DNA of 6,107 nt from Candidatus Nanopelagicaceae bacterium (GTDB lineage: Bacteria > Actinomycetota > Actinomycetes > Nanopelagicales > Nanopelagicaceae). This document shows, piece after piece, positions 5,394-6,107 of this stretch (position 1 is its first letter; every line of letters starts with the position of its first letter). Made by a program: the position numbers and the translations under genes. Below the pieces are notes generated by a model, which saw nothing but the letters and a program-made list of their open reading frames with translations, made no database searches and was not told the DNA's origin. The stretch spans positions 1 to 6,107 of the forward strand of contig CANLFL010000050.1 of NCBI GenBank assembly GCA_947489825.1. Direction: 5' to 3'.

Positions 5394-6107
5394 ATGTGCG
5401 GCATTGTGGGATACACAGGCGCACGATCTGCCATAGGACCACTTATTGAAGGTCTTCGCAGACTTGAATACCGCGGCTATGATTCAGCAGGTATCGCACT
5501 CGGAACTCCCACATCGCTCTTTATTGAAAAGCGTGCCGGAAAGCTTGCCAACTTAGAGAGCGTACTCTCGCCAAATATCCCGACAGTGCATTCAGGGATT
5601 AGCCATACACGTTGGGCAACACATGGTGGACCGACAGATCGTAACGCTCACCCTCACGTAGATAACGAAGGCAAGTTAGCCGTTATCCATAATGGAATTA
5701 TTGAGAATTACTCAGAGCTTAAGACAGAACTTGAATCTCGCGGACATGCATTCTCTTCCGATACCGATACTGAATCAGTGGCTCACTTGCTCTCTGATCT
5801 TCGTAAAGAGCACGGGGGAGATCTCACCCAAGCAATGCGTGCTGCGGTCAAACTCTTGCGCGGCTCATTTACCTTGCTCGCAGTTCATGCAGATGATCCA
5901 GAGCGCATTGTTGGCGTACGTCGTAACTCACCACTTGTTGCAGGAATCGGTGATGGCGAGAATTTCTTGGCTTCAGATGTTGCCGCCTTCATCGATTACA
6001 CCAAGCGCGCAATCGAACTAGGCCAGGATGAGATCATTACGATCACACCATCCTCGATTGAGATTATTGATCTTGATGGCAAGGCTGTTACTCCACGTGA
6101 ATATGAA
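5394..6107 (+). CDS. glmS: Glutamine-fructose-6-phosphate aminotransferase (isomerizing), 3'-truncated by window edge
   Basis: GlmS makes glucosamine-6-phosphate from fructose-6-phosphate and glutamine, the step before GlmM. The 238 visible residues cover the N-terminal glutamine amidotransferase domain, about the first 40% of a protein usually a little over 600 residues; the sugar isomerase domains lie beyond the window. MCGIVGYTG places the nucleophile at C2, exposed as the N-terminal residue once the initiator methionine is removed. Other active-site features are LRRLEYRGYDSAG (21-33), HTRWATHGGPTDRNAHPH (71-88, with R73, W74, T76 and H77), HNGIIENY (99-106, with N100 and G101) and SSDTDTE (121-127, with D125). 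AAGGAG at 5380-5385, 8 nt before the ATG, fixes the start. The frame stays open to the last base. The 28-nt gap to glmM leaves no room for the glmS ribozyme found in many Firmicutes, so control by that route is ruled out directly upstream. An amidotransferase such as PurF is less likely, given the LRRLEYRGYDSAG motif and the glmM neighbour. Confidence 0.97.
   Translation, partial: MCGIVGYTGARSAIGPLIEGLRRLEYRGYDSAGIALGTPTSLFIEKRAGKLANLESVLSPNIPTVHSGISHTRWATHGGPTDRNAHPHVDNEGKLAVIHNGIIENYSELKTELESRGHAFSSDTDTESVAHLLSDLRKEHGGDLTQAMRAAVKLLRGSFTLLAVHADDPERIVGVRRNSPLVAGIGDGENFLASDVAAFIDYTKRAIELGQDEIITITPSSIEIIDLDGKAVTPREYE

Noticed and set aside
5692..6021. 109-codon plus-strand reading frame inside glmS
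   Set aside because: It is out of frame with the intact glmS amidotransferase domain, which reads openly from 5394 to the window end.

Overview
The window suggests an actinobacterium of moderate GC content. All eight genes lie on the + strand and nearly every base is coding. Gene order is rpsD - rpoA - rplQ - truA - rplM - rpsI - glmM - glmS, an arrangement typical of Actinobacteria. The proteins carry actinobacterial hallmarks: an N-terminally extended S9, an L13 starting [10 protein letters not shown], an alpha subunit starting [12 protein letters not shown], and a GlmM with SASHNAMPDNG around the active-site serine. The compact spacing, and the many A- or T-ending codons (gca, aca, cca, tca) alongside AAG-biased lysine, would fit a small-genome freshwater group such as the acI/Nanopelagicales lineage. 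That placement is inference from memory, not a database result.

Layout. Positions 1-583 hold the rest of rpsD, whose start lies before the window. After a 63-nt gap with a small perfect hairpin comes rpoA (647-1657, GTG start). rplQ follows after 14 nt (1672-2031) and truA after 28 nt (2060-2899). A terminator-like hairpin lies inside the first codons of truA. The 144-nt truA-rplM gap is the only real intergenic region. It holds inverted repeats and a strong housekeeping promoter (TTGACC, 17-nt spacer, TAAAGT) that probably starts a second transcription unit: rplM (3044-3496), rpsI (3511-3999), glmM (4019-5365) and glmS (5394 to the window edge).

The first unit is the distal end of the S4/alpha/L17 ribosomal protein and RNA polymerase operon, with the tRNA pseudouridine synthase TruA read from its tail. 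The second pairs the assembly proteins L13 and S9 with two enzymes of amino-sugar synthesis. GlmS makes glucosamine-6-phosphate, and GlmM isomerises it to glucosamine-1-phosphate for UDP-GlcNAc and cell-wall synthesis. Ribosome production and cell-wall precursor supply may therefore share a promoter.

All genes look intact apart from the two cut by the window ends. I see no mobile element, tRNA, rRNA, CRISPR array or credible minus-strand gene. This is a conserved housekeeping region and I found no novel multi-gene system. The points worth a second look are regulatory: the hairpin in the truA start, the rplM promoter and leader, and the rpsD-rpoA hairpin.
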